Assembly: GCA_005879255.1 (NCBI GenBank)
Contig: VBKY01000358.1
Location: 1-6,443, forward strand
Source of the DNA: Deltaproteobacteria bacterium
GTDB taxonomy: Bacteria; Desulfobacterota_B; Binatia; UBA9968
Direction: 5' to 3'
Length of the DNA: 6,443 nucleotides
Each line of letters starts with the position of its first letter. The first letter of the stretch is position 1. Below, piece after piece: positions 1-5,935 of the stretch. The position numbers were made by a program, and so were the translations under genes. The notes under the pieces were generated by a model that worked only from the letters and a program-made list of their open reading frames with translations, ran no database searches and was not told the origin of the DNA.

Positions 1-454
1 TGGTAAAGTATTTCGAGGCGGCGAGCGCTTTCATAAAATCCGCGACCGTCTGGTTGTCGACCGCCAGACCGTTCATCGTGACACCACCGCCGCTTTCTCT
101 GAGATCGGTAAGCCACAGGCTGGCGGGTGTTGCATTCGAAAGACTCTCCATGACCAGCACGGGTCCGCTCTTTTTCTTGTTAAGTTCCTCAATGATCTTG
201 TTCTTGCCTTTGAAGTCTTTGATCCTATTTTGCAGATCTCCAACTTCTTTTACTTTAAGATTAAGCGTTTGGATCTCGCCGCGCAGCGATGCGAGTTCCT
301 TTTCCAACCGCGATAGAGCCAACGTTTGATATACATGCGCTGCCGCTAGCAGGAGAACCACCGACCCTAAAACCACCGAACCGACTACGAGCTCGCGCCG
401 CCGCGAGACTTCGGCTTGGAGTTCCTTGAATGGTAGTAAATTAATGCGAATCAT
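1..454 (-). CDS. pilN: Type IV pilus inner-membrane assembly protein PilN (partial, C-terminus beyond left edge)
   Basis: Reading leftward from the ATG at 454-452, an open frame of 151 codons runs off the window edge. It begins MIRINLLP, the conserved cytoplasmic motif by which PilN docks into PilM. A basic stretch (R18-R20) precedes one hydrophobic membrane segment at about residues 22-42. Residues 45-95 are charged and heptad-like, probably a coiled coil, and the ferredoxin-like periplasmic domain starts near residue 98. The start overlaps the pilM stop (ATGA), which implies translational coupling. A GGAG about 12 nt upstream (467-470, within pilM) is a plausible ribosome binding site. In the known family, PilN pairs with PilO in the inner membrane and links PilM to PilP and the secretin PilQ. 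Family members are usually near 180-200 aa, so roughly the last quarter is missing. The identification is firm because of the N-terminal motif and the pilM neighbour. Confidence 0.93.
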   Translation of the reverse strand, partial: MIRINLLPFKELQAEVSRRRELVVGSVVLGSVVLLLAAAHVYQTLALSRLEKELASLRGEIQTLNLKVKEVGDLQNRIKDFKGKNKIIEELNKKKSGPVLVMESLSNATPASLWLTDLRESGGGVTMNGLAVDNQTVADFMKALAASKYFT

Positions 455-1551
455 TTATCCGCTGGTCTCCGGATCGATAGACCCGCTCCAACCGCAAAGT
501 ATGGCGCCGATTCAACCAGATAGTCGCGGTCGATATTCTTGTTTACGTTGAAGCCACGAAACGGTTCACTCAACTTAACCGGCACGCCCATCCGCTCTTC
601 TAACAAAACCCGCAAGCCGGCCAGCTTGGCGCCCCCGCCGCTTAGATAAATCGTTTTCAGGCCATCGCCGTCTTCAGAGGGCACTGCGCCGTAGAGACTC
701 ACCGTTCTCCTGATCTCTTCCGCCAATTCCTCGGACGGTGGCCGCAGCGTGGCTGTTAAGTCTAATCCCTTTTTCCCTTCCAGCAGACCGGTCATTTTAA
801 ACGCTTCGGCGGCCTCAACACCGCATTGGAGATGTTGCGCTAGGCTGTCGGTAAAAGAACCACCGCCCATCGATAGATCACCGGTGAAGGTGGAAATGCC
901 ATTGTGCAACAGCGTAATGCTCGTGTATTGCGCGCCGATGTGAATGAGCCCGACCACGCCATTTTCAGTTTCAGTCGCGTAATTCGCCTCGTACATATTT
1001 TCCAGCGCAAAATAATCGACATCCATGAGGATGGGCGTGAGTCCAGCCTCTTCGATGGCCTCAGCGTAGCTGTTGACGATCTCCTTCTTGACGGCGACCA
1101 ACAGGACCTCCATCCGGTTGCCATCATCGGATTGGCTCAAAACTTGATGATCAAGGTTGACGTTTTCCAAATTCTCCGGGATGACATTTTGCGCTTCGAA
1201 CTCAATATTCGCCTCTAATTCGGCCGGTTCCTGTTTCGGCATCTGGACCTTTTTCATGATAACGGCCCGCCCAGGAACGGCGGAAATGACCTGCTTGGAC
1301 CTTACGCCGCTTGTTTCGATCAACTTACGAATCGTCTCAACAACGGGCTTAGAGTCCACCACCATATTGTTTTGAATCGCATTGACCGGCAGGGGCAAAA
1401 TTCCCAAGTTCAAAATTCGATATCCGCTCTTGTCGACGGCGGCTTCCACCATTTTGATCGAACTTGAGCCGATATCGAGCGCAACGTAACCGTCGTGGCT
1501 GCCCAACGAATTCAAAAATCCGAGATTAAAATTTTTCCAGAACGAAAGCAT
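451..1551 (-). CDS. pilM: Type IV pilus assembly ATPase-fold protein PilM
   Basis: This is a 366-aa protein, close to the usual PilM length of about 350. The actin/FtsA-like fold shows in the phosphate-1 motif YVALDIGSSSIKMVEA (residues 22-37), a phosphate-2 region around IHIGAQYTSI (203-212) and the adenosine-binding SGGGAKLAGL (304-313). The middle part (QNVIPENLENVNLDHQVL) is typical of the SHS2/1C-like domain. PilM is cytoplasmic, binds nucleotide and the N-terminal tail of PilN, and connects the pilus alignment complex to the PilC/PilB/PilT motor. There is no membrane segment; the first 20 residues are a short extension before the actin fold. ATG 1551 lies 3 nt after the stop of the upstream HTH gene and has no clear Shine-Dalgarno, so it probably depends on coupling. 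The usual Asp or Asn of the phosphate-2 motif is His204 here. FtsA is the main alternative, but the PilN neighbour and sequence style rule it out. Confidence 0.95.
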   Translation of the reverse strand: MLSFWKNFNLGFLNSLGSHDGYVALDIGSSSIKMVEAAVDKSGYRILNLGILPLPVNAIQNNMVVDSKPVVETIRKLIETSGVRSKQVISAVPGRAVIMKKVQMPKQEPAELEANIEFEAQNVIPENLENVNLDHQVLSQSDDGNRMEVLLVAVKKEIVNSYAEAIEEAGLTPILMDVDYFALENMYEANYATETENGVVGLIHIGAQYTSITLLHNGISTFTGDLSMGGGSFTDSLAQHLQCGVEAAEAFKMTGLLEGKKGLDLTATLRPPSEELAEEIRRTVSLYGAVPSEDGDGLKTIYLSGGGAKLAGLRVLLEERMGVPVKLSEPFRGFNVNKNIDRDYLVESAPYFAVGAGLSIRRPADK

Positions 1552-1554
1552 GGA

Positions 1555-1764
1555 TTATTGCTTGAAGAGCGTGTGCTTCTGTTCAATGGTCAGCCCCAAA
1601 GCCAGAAGGATCTTGCGTTTGGTTGCCATCCGGCAATCCTTTCCCTTTTCAATGCGATCAAGTGTCAACGGTGAGATTCCCGCCAAGCGCGCAAGCTCAG
1701 CCTTGCTCAACATTTTCGCTTCGCGCATCTTCTTGACGTTGTTCTCTTGATCGACTTGATCCAT
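1555..1764 (-). CDS. Small XRE/Cro-type helix-turn-helix protein at the head of the pilus operon
   Basis: This is a 69-aa protein made almost entirely of one HTH_XRE domain. KMLSKAELARLAGISPLTLDRIEKG (residues 17-41) fits the Cro/CI pattern: helix 2 at S20-L27, turn at A28-I30, recognition helix at S31-I38, then the usual E-K-G. It continues with KRKILLALGLT (49-59). There is no ligand-binding or dimerisation domain beyond this. ATG 1764 is the first possible start, because an in-frame TAA lies 15 nt upstream; M13 or M18 could serve instead. No good Shine-Dalgarno precedes it. The stop is 3 nt before pilM, so the two are almost certainly co-transcribed. By inference it is a DNA-binding regulator of its own operon or of other pilus genes; a dyad over the nearby promoter is a candidate operator. 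Its target is unknown. I cannot assign a gene name. Confidence 0.85.
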   Translation of the reverse strand: MDQVDQENNVKKMREAKMLSKAELARLAGISPLTLDRIEKGKDCRMATKRKILLALGLTIEQKHTLFKQ

Positions 1765-1818
1765 CGGCGCAAGCGCTTAGCGTGAAAAAGCTTAGGAAAA
1801 TGCAAAAAAGTTGAGAAT

Positions 1819-1847
1819 TTTCTACTCGATAGAATACTTTAAGTCAA
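1819..1847 (-). promoter_or_regulatory. Candidate sigma-70-like promoter for the HTH-pilM-pilN operon
   Basis: On the minus strand, TTGACT (1847-1842, 5 of 6 to the -35 consensus) is followed after 17 nt by TAGAAA (1824-1819, 4 of 6 to the -10). The start would fall near 1812, about 48 nt upstream of the HTH start codon. The -35 and the spacing are good and the -10 is mediocre. It lies in AT-rich DNA, where chance matches are common. It could act with, or instead of, the sigma-54 site further upstream. Confidence 0.35.
1820..1834. promoter_or_regulatory. 15-bp dyad TTCTA-N5-TAGAA, possible operator
   Basis: TTCTA (1820-1824) and TAGAA (1830-1834) are exact inverted arms around CTCGA. The dyad covers almost all of the candidate minus-strand -10 (1819-1824). 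The size and position would suit an XRE-family dimer repressing its own promoter. No second copy was noticed, so this is a suggestion only. Confidence 0.25.
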
Positions 1848-1899
1848 CAAAATTTATGCGTAATTATGGCTAATTATGTTAATTGGGAGTACTTTTTAA

Positions 1900-1916
1900 A
1901 GCAAAGCAACTGCCAG
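1900..1916 (-). promoter_or_regulatory. Candidate sigma-54 (RpoN) promoter for the HTH-pilM-pilN operon
   Basis: Read on the minus strand, the sequence is CTGGCAGTTGCTTTGCT. It fits the sigma-54 consensus YTGGCACGrNNNTTGCW with TGGCA at -24, TTGCT at -12 and exactly 10 nt between the invariant GG and GC. The departures are the three positions after TGGCA. Transcription would start near 1888-1889, giving a leader of about 125 nt before the HTH start codon. Sigma-54 control, through PilS/PilR, is established for pilin genes in Pseudomonas, Myxococcus and Geobacter, so the context fits. Function is inferred from the match only. Confidence 0.5.
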
Positions 1917-2095
1917 TCTTATCAATAGCAATCCAAGTCCATTTTTGCCGTAATATCCGTGACATCGGAAACTACCAGGATTACTGATGCCTTGGGCCAA
2001 GGGGCCGCCGACTGACAGAATTGAACAAAATAGTTCAGCGCTGGCGGGTTTATCTCGTATTGCTTTTGTGAGGGTCGCTGGGTACAAGTGCAGCG

Positions 2096-4381
2096 ATGAA
2101 ACCGGCACCCAAGCTCGCCCGAATCATTGTCCCCGCGCCACTCAAAAATCCCCTAATTTACAGCATCCCCGATACTTTAGAAGGCCAAATCGTTGCCGGC
2201 ATCAGGGTCTTGATCCCGCTGCAAAAGCGCACGGTCACGGGCATTGTCTTGGATTTTGTTGCCGAAAATCCAACGGCCGAGACCAAACCAATTATTGAGC
2301 CGTTGGATCATCAACCGATTTTCGATCAGCAGCTGATTAATCTCGCTCACTGGATTTCACGCTACTACCTGACATCCCTCGGTGAAGTTGTGGCTACCAT
2401 GATGCCACCGAACTCACGTCGACGGAGTCAGAGAACTGTCATTCTCGAGCGAGCGAACCCTACCATGACTGATGAGCTCGGCAAGAAAGTGCTGCGCGAG
2501 CTGGAGCAACGCAAAGGAAGGATAAATGTCAAAACCCTGGCCCGAAGATTTTCCAACCATCCGATCGAGCGAATCTTGGCGCGCCTGGAATCGTTGGGAG
2601 CAATTAAAATTGAAGAGCATTTAGCCAAGCAGAGACGCGCTAAAATCGAACCGCTCTCTGCCGCAAGTCGTGAATCAAATTCCACTCTGGTGAGATTTGA
2701 ATTGACTGCCGAGCAGGACGCCGCTTTGTGCGTTATCGATGGCCGCATTAAAACCGGCGGTTTTGAAACCTTCTTGTTGCATGGCGTAACCGGCAGCGGC
2801 AAGACCGAAATTTACCTGCGCGCCATGGAGCGAGCTAAAGAACTCGGGCGGCAAAGTTTAATTCTTATCCCCGAGATCTCGCTCACCCCACAACTGATCG
2901 ATCGGCTCGACGCCCGTTTTCCGGGAAAGATCGGCATGCTTCACAGCGCTCTCACCAACGCCGAACGGTGGACCCAGTGGCGGCAAATTGCCAAAGGTAA
3001 TTTAGACGTAATAGTCGGCGCCCGGTCCGCGGTATTCGCGCCCATTCCCAACCTTGGACTGATCGTTGTCGATGAAGAACACGATCCTTCTTACAAGCAA
3101 GAAGAAGGACTGCGCTACAATGGCCGAGATGTGGCCGTTGTCCGCGGCAAGCTTCTTGATTGCCCGGTCATTTTGGGCTCAGCGACGCCGGCGCTCGAGA
3201 GCTACGAAAACTGCCGCCAAAACCGTTATCGGCTTCTGGAAATCACTCAACGGGTGGAGCAGCGTCCGTTACCTAAAATCGAAGCGATCGATGTCCGGGC
3301 TCAAGTTCACATGCCGAAGTGGAATCCGGATTCACCGGCATCGTCAGCCGCCGTTGACCGTAAGAATCCCGATCGGCAGTTGTTTTCCGACACTTTCGTC
3401 GACGCCTTGAAAGAGAATTTTCAAGCGCGCCGCCAAACGTTGATTTTCTTAAACCGCAGAGGCTTTGCCAACTTTCTTCAATGCACCGCGTGCGGCCACG
3501 TGTGGCGTTGCTCATACTGTAGCGTGACGCTGACCTTGCACTTGAAACAGAAAAAGCTCTCCTGCCACCATTGCGGTTATCAAAGATCGGTGACAGAGAT
3601 GTGCCCCGAGTGCAAAAATCCAACTCTTGCCGGCGTAGGAAGCGGGACCGAGCGGATCGAACAGAGGCTACGGCAGCTCGTCCCGCAAGCGCGAGTCGCG
3701 CGCATGGACAGGGATACCACGACCAGGCGCGGTTCTCACGAAACATTGATCCGCCAATGGGAAAGAGGCGAGATCGATATCCTCGTGGGCACGCAAATGA
3801 TCACCAAAGGTCACGATGTTTCCGGCGTGACGCTGGTGGGCGCTCTACTGGCGGATCTTTCGTTAAATTTGCCTGATTTCCGTGCCGCCGAGCGAACTTT
3901 CCAATTGTTAAGTCAAGTCGCCGGTCGGTCCGGACGCGGCGATGACCCGGGGCGGGTCATTATACAAACCTATGCGCCCGACCATTACGCCATTCAGTAC
4001 TTGGTTGCTCATGACTACAAAGGATTTTTCGAAGCCGAGAGCGAATTTCGCCGCGCCCTCAACTATCCGCCTTTTACTCGGTTGGTAAGCCTGCGGCTCG
4101 ACGGGCCGAAGCTCGAAGAAGTCGAGAAAAAGGCCGGAACGTTAGCGAGTAAATTGCGCGAACTACAGCATTGCCAGTCGAGGTTCCGCCAGCACATCGA
4201 AGTGCTTGGTCCGGCGGCGGCGCCGATCGAAAAGCTCCGTAACCGCTACCGGTGGCAATTTTTGTTGCGAAGCAAGCAGAGCGCCACGTTGTTGGATTTC
4301 GCACGGCAAGCGCGCGAGTTATTGCCCTGGTCGCGCGGCATGCGCCTCCACATTGATGTAGATCCCTACAGTATGTTATGA
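2096..4381 (+). CDS. priA: Primosomal replication-restart helicase PriA
   Basis: This is a 761-aa superfamily 2 3'-5' DNA helicase that recognises stalled forks and reloads the replicative helicase. In order: an N-terminal 3'-OH-binding domain (about 1-105), a winged helix (about 122-180), Walker A GVTGSGKTE (230-238, Lys236), DEEH (326-329), GSATP (361-365), and a zinc domain with all eight cysteines (463, 466, 472, 475, 490, 493, 503, 506). Then come GTQMITKGHD (565-574), QVAGRSGRG (607-615) and a C-terminal domain ending DVDPYSML. All catalytic and metal residues are present, so it should be active. It is somewhat longer than E. coli PriA (732 aa), in part through a polar insert near residues 403-430. 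ATG 2096 is the only ATG between the upstream in-frame stop (2069) and the conserved N-terminus; no good Shine-Dalgarno precedes it. It leads the operon with def, fmt and rsmB, an order also seen in Bacillus and many deltaproteobacteria. Confidence 0.97.
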   Translation: MKPAPKLARIIVPAPLKNPLIYSIPDTLEGQIVAGIRVLIPLQKRTVTGIVLDFVAENPTAETKPIIEPLDHQPIFDQQLINLAHWISRYYLTSLGEVVATMMPPNSRRRSQRTVILERANPTMTDELGKKVLRELEQRKGRINVKTLARRFSNHPIERILARLESLGAIKIEEHLAKQRRAKIEPLSAASRESNSTLVRFELTAEQDAALCVIDGRIKTGGFETFLLHGVTGSGKTEIYLRAMERAKELGRQSLILIPEISLTPQLIDRLDARFPGKIGMLHSALTNAERWTQWRQIAKGNLDVIVGARSAVFAPIPNLGLIVVDEEHDPSYKQEEGLRYNGRDVAVVRGKLLDCPVILGSATPALESYENCRQNRYRLLEITQRVEQRPLPKIEAIDVRAQVHMPKWNPDSPASSAAVDRKNPDRQLFSDTFVDALKENFQARRQTLIFLNRRGFANFLQCTACGHVWRCSYCSVTLTLHLKQKKLSCHHCGYQRSVTEMCPECKNPTLAGVGSGTERIEQRLRQLVPQARVARMDRDTTTRRGSHETLIRQWERGEIDILVGTQMITKGHDVSGVTLVGALLADLSLNLPDFRAAERTFQLLSQVAGRSGRGDDPGRVIIQTYAPDHYAIQYLVAHDYKGFFEAESEFRRALNYPPFTRLVSLRLDGPKLEEVEKKAGTLASKLRELQHCQSRFRQHIEVLGPAAAPIEKLRNRYRWQFLLRSKQSATLLDFARQARELLPWSRGMRLHIDVDPYSML

Positions 4382-4394
4382 AATTTGCTAAGAT

Positions 4395-4937
4395 ATGGCG
4401 ATTTTAGAGATCCTTAAATACCCCGAACCGGTCCTTAGTAAAGTGGCCGCGCCGGTCAAAGGTATTACCGGCAAAACCGCGCAATTGATCAGCGATCTAC
4501 TCGAAACTATGTATGCCGCGCCAGGCGTCGGGCTCGCCGCGCCTCAAGTCGGCGTCTCCGAGCGCATCCTGGTGCTGGACACCGACCATGAAAATCCTGG
4601 CAAACAAGTCTACCAGCTGATCAATCCCGTGATCACCCGCGCCGAGGGCGAGATCATCTGGGAAGAAGGCTGTTTGAGCGTTGTCGATTTCACTGCGGAA
4701 GTGCGCCGCGCCGCTCAGGTCGAAGTCGTCGCCTTCGATGAAAAGGAAAAAGAAGTAAAAATTGCCGCCGAAGGACTGCTCGCGGTCGCCCTTCAACATG
4801 AGATCGATCATCTCGACGGAAAACTCTTTATCGATAGGATTAGCCGCCTTAAGCGAGATCTCTATACTCGCCGACGTAAAAAAATGCTCCGCAGCGGCAC
4901 GGAACCACCGCGAGAAAATGCGCGCGTCATGATCTAA
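4395..4937 (+). CDS. def: Peptide deformylase
   Basis: This is a 180-aa metalloenzyme that removes the N-formyl group from nascent proteins at the ribosome exit. All three family motifs are intact: GVGLAAPQ (44-51), EGCLS (91-95, metal ligand Cys93) and QHEIDHLDG (134-142, ligands His135 and His139, catalytic Glu136). The residue after EGCLSV is Val rather than the frequent Pro. A basic tail (KRDLYTRRRKKML, then a loose polar end) follows the catalytic domain. The start is 13 nt after the priA stop, with only a weak TAAG upstream; MAILEILKYPEPVL matches the usual deformylase N-terminus, so the start is secure. It works in sequence with the downstream fmt product, undoing the formylation that Fmt installs on initiator tRNA. 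Length and motifs are those of a normal active type 1 enzyme. Confidence 0.97.
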   Translation: MAILEILKYPEPVLSKVAAPVKGITGKTAQLISDLLETMYAAPGVGLAAPQVGVSERILVLDTDHENPGKQVYQLINPVITRAEGEIIWEEGCLSVVDFTAEVRRAAQVEVVAFDEKEKEVKIAAEGLLAVALQHEIDHLDGKLFIDRISRLKRDLYTRRRKKMLRSGTEPPRENARVMI

Positions 4938-4963
4938 GCCAAATTTGCTGCGGCGTAATTTAC

Positions 4964-4969
4964 TATAAT
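4964..4969 (+). promoter_or_regulatory. Perfect -10 hexamer TATAAT in the def-fmt gap
   Basis: TATAAT matches the sigma-70 -10 consensus at all six positions and sits 24 nt before the fmt start codon. Transcription would begin near 4976, giving a leader of about 18 nt. The -35 region at 17-nt spacing (AAATTT, 4941-4946) is poor and there is no TGn extension, so this may be a weak internal promoter or chance in an AT-rich gap. Confidence 0.3.
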
Positions 4970-4993
4970 TCCTCACAACCCGGCGAATATCTC

Positions 4994-5935
4994 ATGGCTA
5001 CGCTATGGCCTATTGTATTCATGGGGACGCCCGAGATCGCTGCCGCTACTTTGGCGCAGTTGATTCAAGGACCCGATCCTGTCGTCGGTGTCGTGACCCA
5101 GCCGGATCGCCCGTCGGGCCGAGGCCAGCAAACCACTCGATCTCCCGTGCGCCAGTTTGCCGATAGCCATCGCCTCCCGGTGGTTACGCCGGAAAAAATT
5201 CGCACGCCGGAATTTCTCGAGACTTTGAAAAACTGGCAGCCGGAGATCATCGTTGTTGTCGCGTACGGGCGCATTTTGCCCAAAACAATTCTGGAATTGG
5301 CGCCACACGGATGCCTCAACGTGCACTACTCGCTATTGCCCAAGTACCGCGGCGCCGCGCCGGCGGCTTGGACAATCATCAATGGCGAGGCGGAGGGCGG
5401 CGTGACGACTATGAAGCTCGTGGAAAAAATGGATGCCGGCGCGATCTACCTTCAGGAAGCGATCGGACTGGCCCCCGACGAAACTACCGGATCGTTACAA
5501 GCGAAGCTCACACCGATTGGTGCGCGTCTGCTTTTGGAAACACTCCGAAGGCTGAAAGAAGGCTCGCTAACTCCGACGGAACAGGATGAGTCCAAGGCGA
5601 CCCCGGCGCCGATACTGAAAAAAGAGGACGGCCTCATCGCCTGGAACCGCTCTGCCGTCGAGATTGAACGGCGCGTGCGTGGGTTCGATCCGTGGCCCGG
5701 CAGTTTTACGCATTTCGATGGGAAATTGCTCAAGGTGCACCGCGCTAACCTCGTTTCCACTGAATTGCATGCAAGTCCCGGTGAAATTCTCAGAGCCGAC
5801 GAGGGCGGCTTTTGGGTCGCCACCGGATCCGGTGTGATTGGCTTGGAAGAAGTTCAATTGGAAAATAAGAAACGCCTGCCGGGCATCGAATTTATCAGAG
5901 GGGCGAGGATCAAAGCCGGTGGTCGCCTCGGTTGA
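4994..5935 (+). CDS. fmt: Methionyl-tRNA formyltransferase
   Basis: This 313-aa enzyme transfers a formyl group from 10-formyltetrahydrofolate to initiator Met-tRNA in the cytoplasm. The N-terminal Rossmann domain begins at IVFMGTPEIAA (7-17). The tRNA-binding loop PDRPSGRGQ is at 37-45, followed by NVHYSLLPKYRGAAP (109-123), with catalytic Asn109 and His111 and the third catalytic residue Asp147 in KMDAG. The C-terminal OB-fold domain is reached after VRGFDPWPGSFT (228-239). Length is normal (E. coli 315 aa). The usual ETGVT after the catalytic loop reads EGGVT here (Gly135 in place of Thr). ATG 4994 gives a slightly longer N-terminus than usual, and Met10 is possible but would remove the first strand. 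It lies 56 nt after def, the widest gap in the operon, with a possible own promoter. Its last 17 nt overlap rsmB. Confidence 0.97.
   Translation: MATLWPIVFMGTPEIAAATLAQLIQGPDPVVGVVTQPDRPSGRGQQTTRSPVRQFADSHRLPVVTPEKIRTPEFLETLKNWQPEIIVVVAYGRILPKTILELAPHGCLNVHYSLLPKYRGAAPAAWTIINGEAEGGVTTMKLVEKMDAGAIYLQEAIGLAPDETTGSLQAKLTPIGARLLLETLRRLKEGSLTPTEQDESKATPAPILKKEDGLIAWNRSAVEIERRVRGFDPWPGSFTHFDGKLLKVHRANLVSTELHASPGEILRADEGGFWVATGSGVIGLEEVQLENKKRLPGIEFIRGARIKAGGRLG

Larger units (their letters stand above)
1765..2095. other. Divergent intergenic control region between the HTH-pilM-pilN operon and priA
   Basis: This stretch of 331 bp has no convincing gene. Its left two-thirds (about 1783-1900) is strongly AT-rich, unlike the flanking coding DNA. 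It holds promoter candidates for the minus-strand pilus operon (sigma-54 at 1900-1916, sigma-70-like at 1819-1847). It also holds AATT tracts near helical spacing (1851-1884) and several dyads (1768-1782, 1820-1834, 1990-2002, 2022-2037). The open frames through it lack coding character. No tRNA or recognisable structured RNA is seen. A confident priA promoter was not found. Confidence 0.7.

Noticed and set aside
54..329. 91-codon plus-strand open frame at the left end
   Set aside because: It is antisense to pilN, whose minus-strand frame is identified by MIRINLLP, the membrane segment and the ATGA overlap with pilM.
1820..1834. TTCTA/TAGAA dyad as a terminator hairpin before the T-run on the minus strand
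   Set aside because: Five AT-rich base pairs, with the T-run some 10 nt away, inside a divergent promoter region; a terminator here makes little sense.
1811..1835. TTGAGA ... TAGAAT as a plus-strand promoter toward priA
   Set aside because: The spacing between the two hexamers is about 13 nt, too short, and TAGAAT is part of the dyad.
1861..1878. Tandem TAATTATG as the start of a CRISPR or iteron array
   Set aside because: Only two copies of an 8-mer, with no spacers, replication gene or further units.
2060..2088. TTGCTT-N17-TACAAG as a priA promoter giving a leaderless transcript
   Set aside because: Only 3 of 6 and 4 of 6 consensus matches; the spacing is right but this is too weak to annotate.
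1987..2298. Plus-strand open frame crossing the priA start
   Set aside because: It is out of frame with priA, has no domain, and most of it overlaps the conserved PriA N-terminus.
3273..3746. 157-codon minus-strand open frame rich in Arg, Ser and Ala opposite priA
   Set aside because: Composition is typical of antisense reading of coding DNA, and it covers the conserved zinc domain of PriA.
4497..4976. 159-codon minus-strand open frame opposite def
   Set aside because: It lies against a gene with complete catalytic motifs, has no recognisable domain and reads like an antisense shadow.
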